DNA from: Paracoccaceae bacterium | GTDB lineage: Bacteria > Pseudomonadota > Alphaproteobacteria > Rhodobacterales > Rhodobacteraceae | Direction of reading: 5' to 3' | NCBI GenBank assembly: GCA_024642725.1 | Contig: JAHEAO010000001.1 | Location: 1,343-65,342 of the forward strand | Length of the DNA stretch: 64,000 nt | In this document: positions 63,709-64,000 of the stretch, one piece after another | Layout of the letters: each line of letters starts with the position of its first letter | Numbering within the stretch: position 1 is the first letter of the stretch | The notes under the pieces: model-generated | The model's database searches: none | What the model saw: only the letters and a program-made list of their open reading frames with translations | What the model was told of the DNA's origin: nothing | Made by a program: the position numbers and the translations under genes

Positions 63709-63987
63709 CTATTGGTAGTTCACGAGGTAAACGGTGACCATGAAGACGGCAATTGGCACGACGAAAACCAGCCAGATGAGCTTTCTGCGAAAACCTTTTT
63801 CGTATTTGCGCATTCCCGCGTTAATAAATGCGGTCCGCGCGGCCTCGTCCCGGCTGTCGCCGTATTTTTCGTCCCATCGGTTTTCCAGCTTCTCTCTGCG
63901 GATCGACCGTGAATAGACCGACACCAGAAGGTAGATCACCGACAGTCCCAAAAACCCGAAAACCGCAAGACGGACAAGCGCTATCAT
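63709..63987 (-). CDS. Small membrane protein
   Basis: A 92-residue protein with helices near both ends (VRLAVFGFLGLSVIYLLVSVY and LIWLVFVVPIAVFMVTVYLV) and a charged middle (REKLENRWDEKYGDSRDEAA). I recognise no named family. It lies ten bases before the DUF1523 start on the same strand, so the two are probably co-transcribed. The ATG at 63987 is the start. Confidence 0.7.
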   Translation of the reverse strand: MIALVRLAVFGFLGLSVIYLLVSVYSRSIRREKLENRWDEKYGDSRDEAARTAFINAGMRKYEKGFRRKLIWLVFVVPIAVFMVTVYLVNYQ

Positions 63988-64000
63988 CTGCGGTTCCTTC

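Overview
The window is about 64 kb of high-GC (roughly 60% by eye) alphaproteobacterial chromosome, most likely a marine Rhodobacteraceae (Roseobacter-group) bacterium. The assignment rests on gene content and arrangement: a fused sulfate adenylyltransferase/APS kinase, DUF1150 beside Hsp20, DUF1178, DUF1523, YdcH/DUF465, UbiK opposite lgt, lysC near ptsP, CspA-lysed-style cold-shock twins with long leaders, and an FNR-type box. No phage, intact insertion sequence or CRISPR array was seen.

Layout. 0-2.3 kb: 3' end of a TraR/DksA-type zinc-finger gene, a poorly coding stretch, then two near-identical cspA genes flanking a DUF302 gene. 2.5-7.6 kb: tamA-tamB (outer-membrane protein assembly). 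7.6-12.1 kb: sugar-acid catabolism (uxaA, kdgK, an FAH-family keto-deoxy-sugar-acid enzyme, a sugar/nucleoside kinase), followed by tRNA-Ala(CGC). 12.6-19.4 kb, minus strand: a Na+-NQR-type operon, nqrA-B-C-D-E-F-apbE-nqrM-CBS, with short overlaps throughout. NqrM is a 53-residue gene that is easily missed. Its divergent partner is a secreted five-haem cytochrome c, and a perfect FNR box lies between them; a CPA-type cation/proton antiporter follows the cytochrome. 22-26.4 kb: an ABC/FtsX/HlyD export system. 26.5-33.7 kb: waaA, a NUDIX gene, an unusual pair of overlapping antisense reading frames, mtnP, a SulP transporter, two acetyltransferases and a flavin reductase.

33.7-42.4 kb: an exported amidohydrolase fused to a META domain, ptsP, a winged-helix/TPR regulator with a DUF1127 gene, and lysC. 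42.5-49.4 kb: a small dehydrogenase, DUF1178, a DUF4198/HupE divergent pair, a small putative DNA-binding protein, tdk, csaA, proC, YbjN and ubiK. 49.5-52.2 kb: lgt, a MidA-type methyltransferase and pgeF, overlapping by ATGA. 52.4-64 kb: two tiny basic ORFs, a Hint-domain protein, an Lrp regulator with trxB, sat-cysC, threonine dehydratase, cytochrome b561, hsp20 operon, purEK, an esterase, a NUDIX gene and two membrane proteins.

The most notable region is the Nqr locus. NqrB is about 275 residues and lacks the segment that carries its covalent FMN. NqrC has SGAS where the family usually has SGAT. The complex faces a five-haem cytochrome across a perfect FNR site whose spacing fits a class II activated promoter. 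This suggests an oxygen-responsive, possibly sodium-linked electron-transfer module with an altered flavin complement. Almost everything else is housekeeping for this family.
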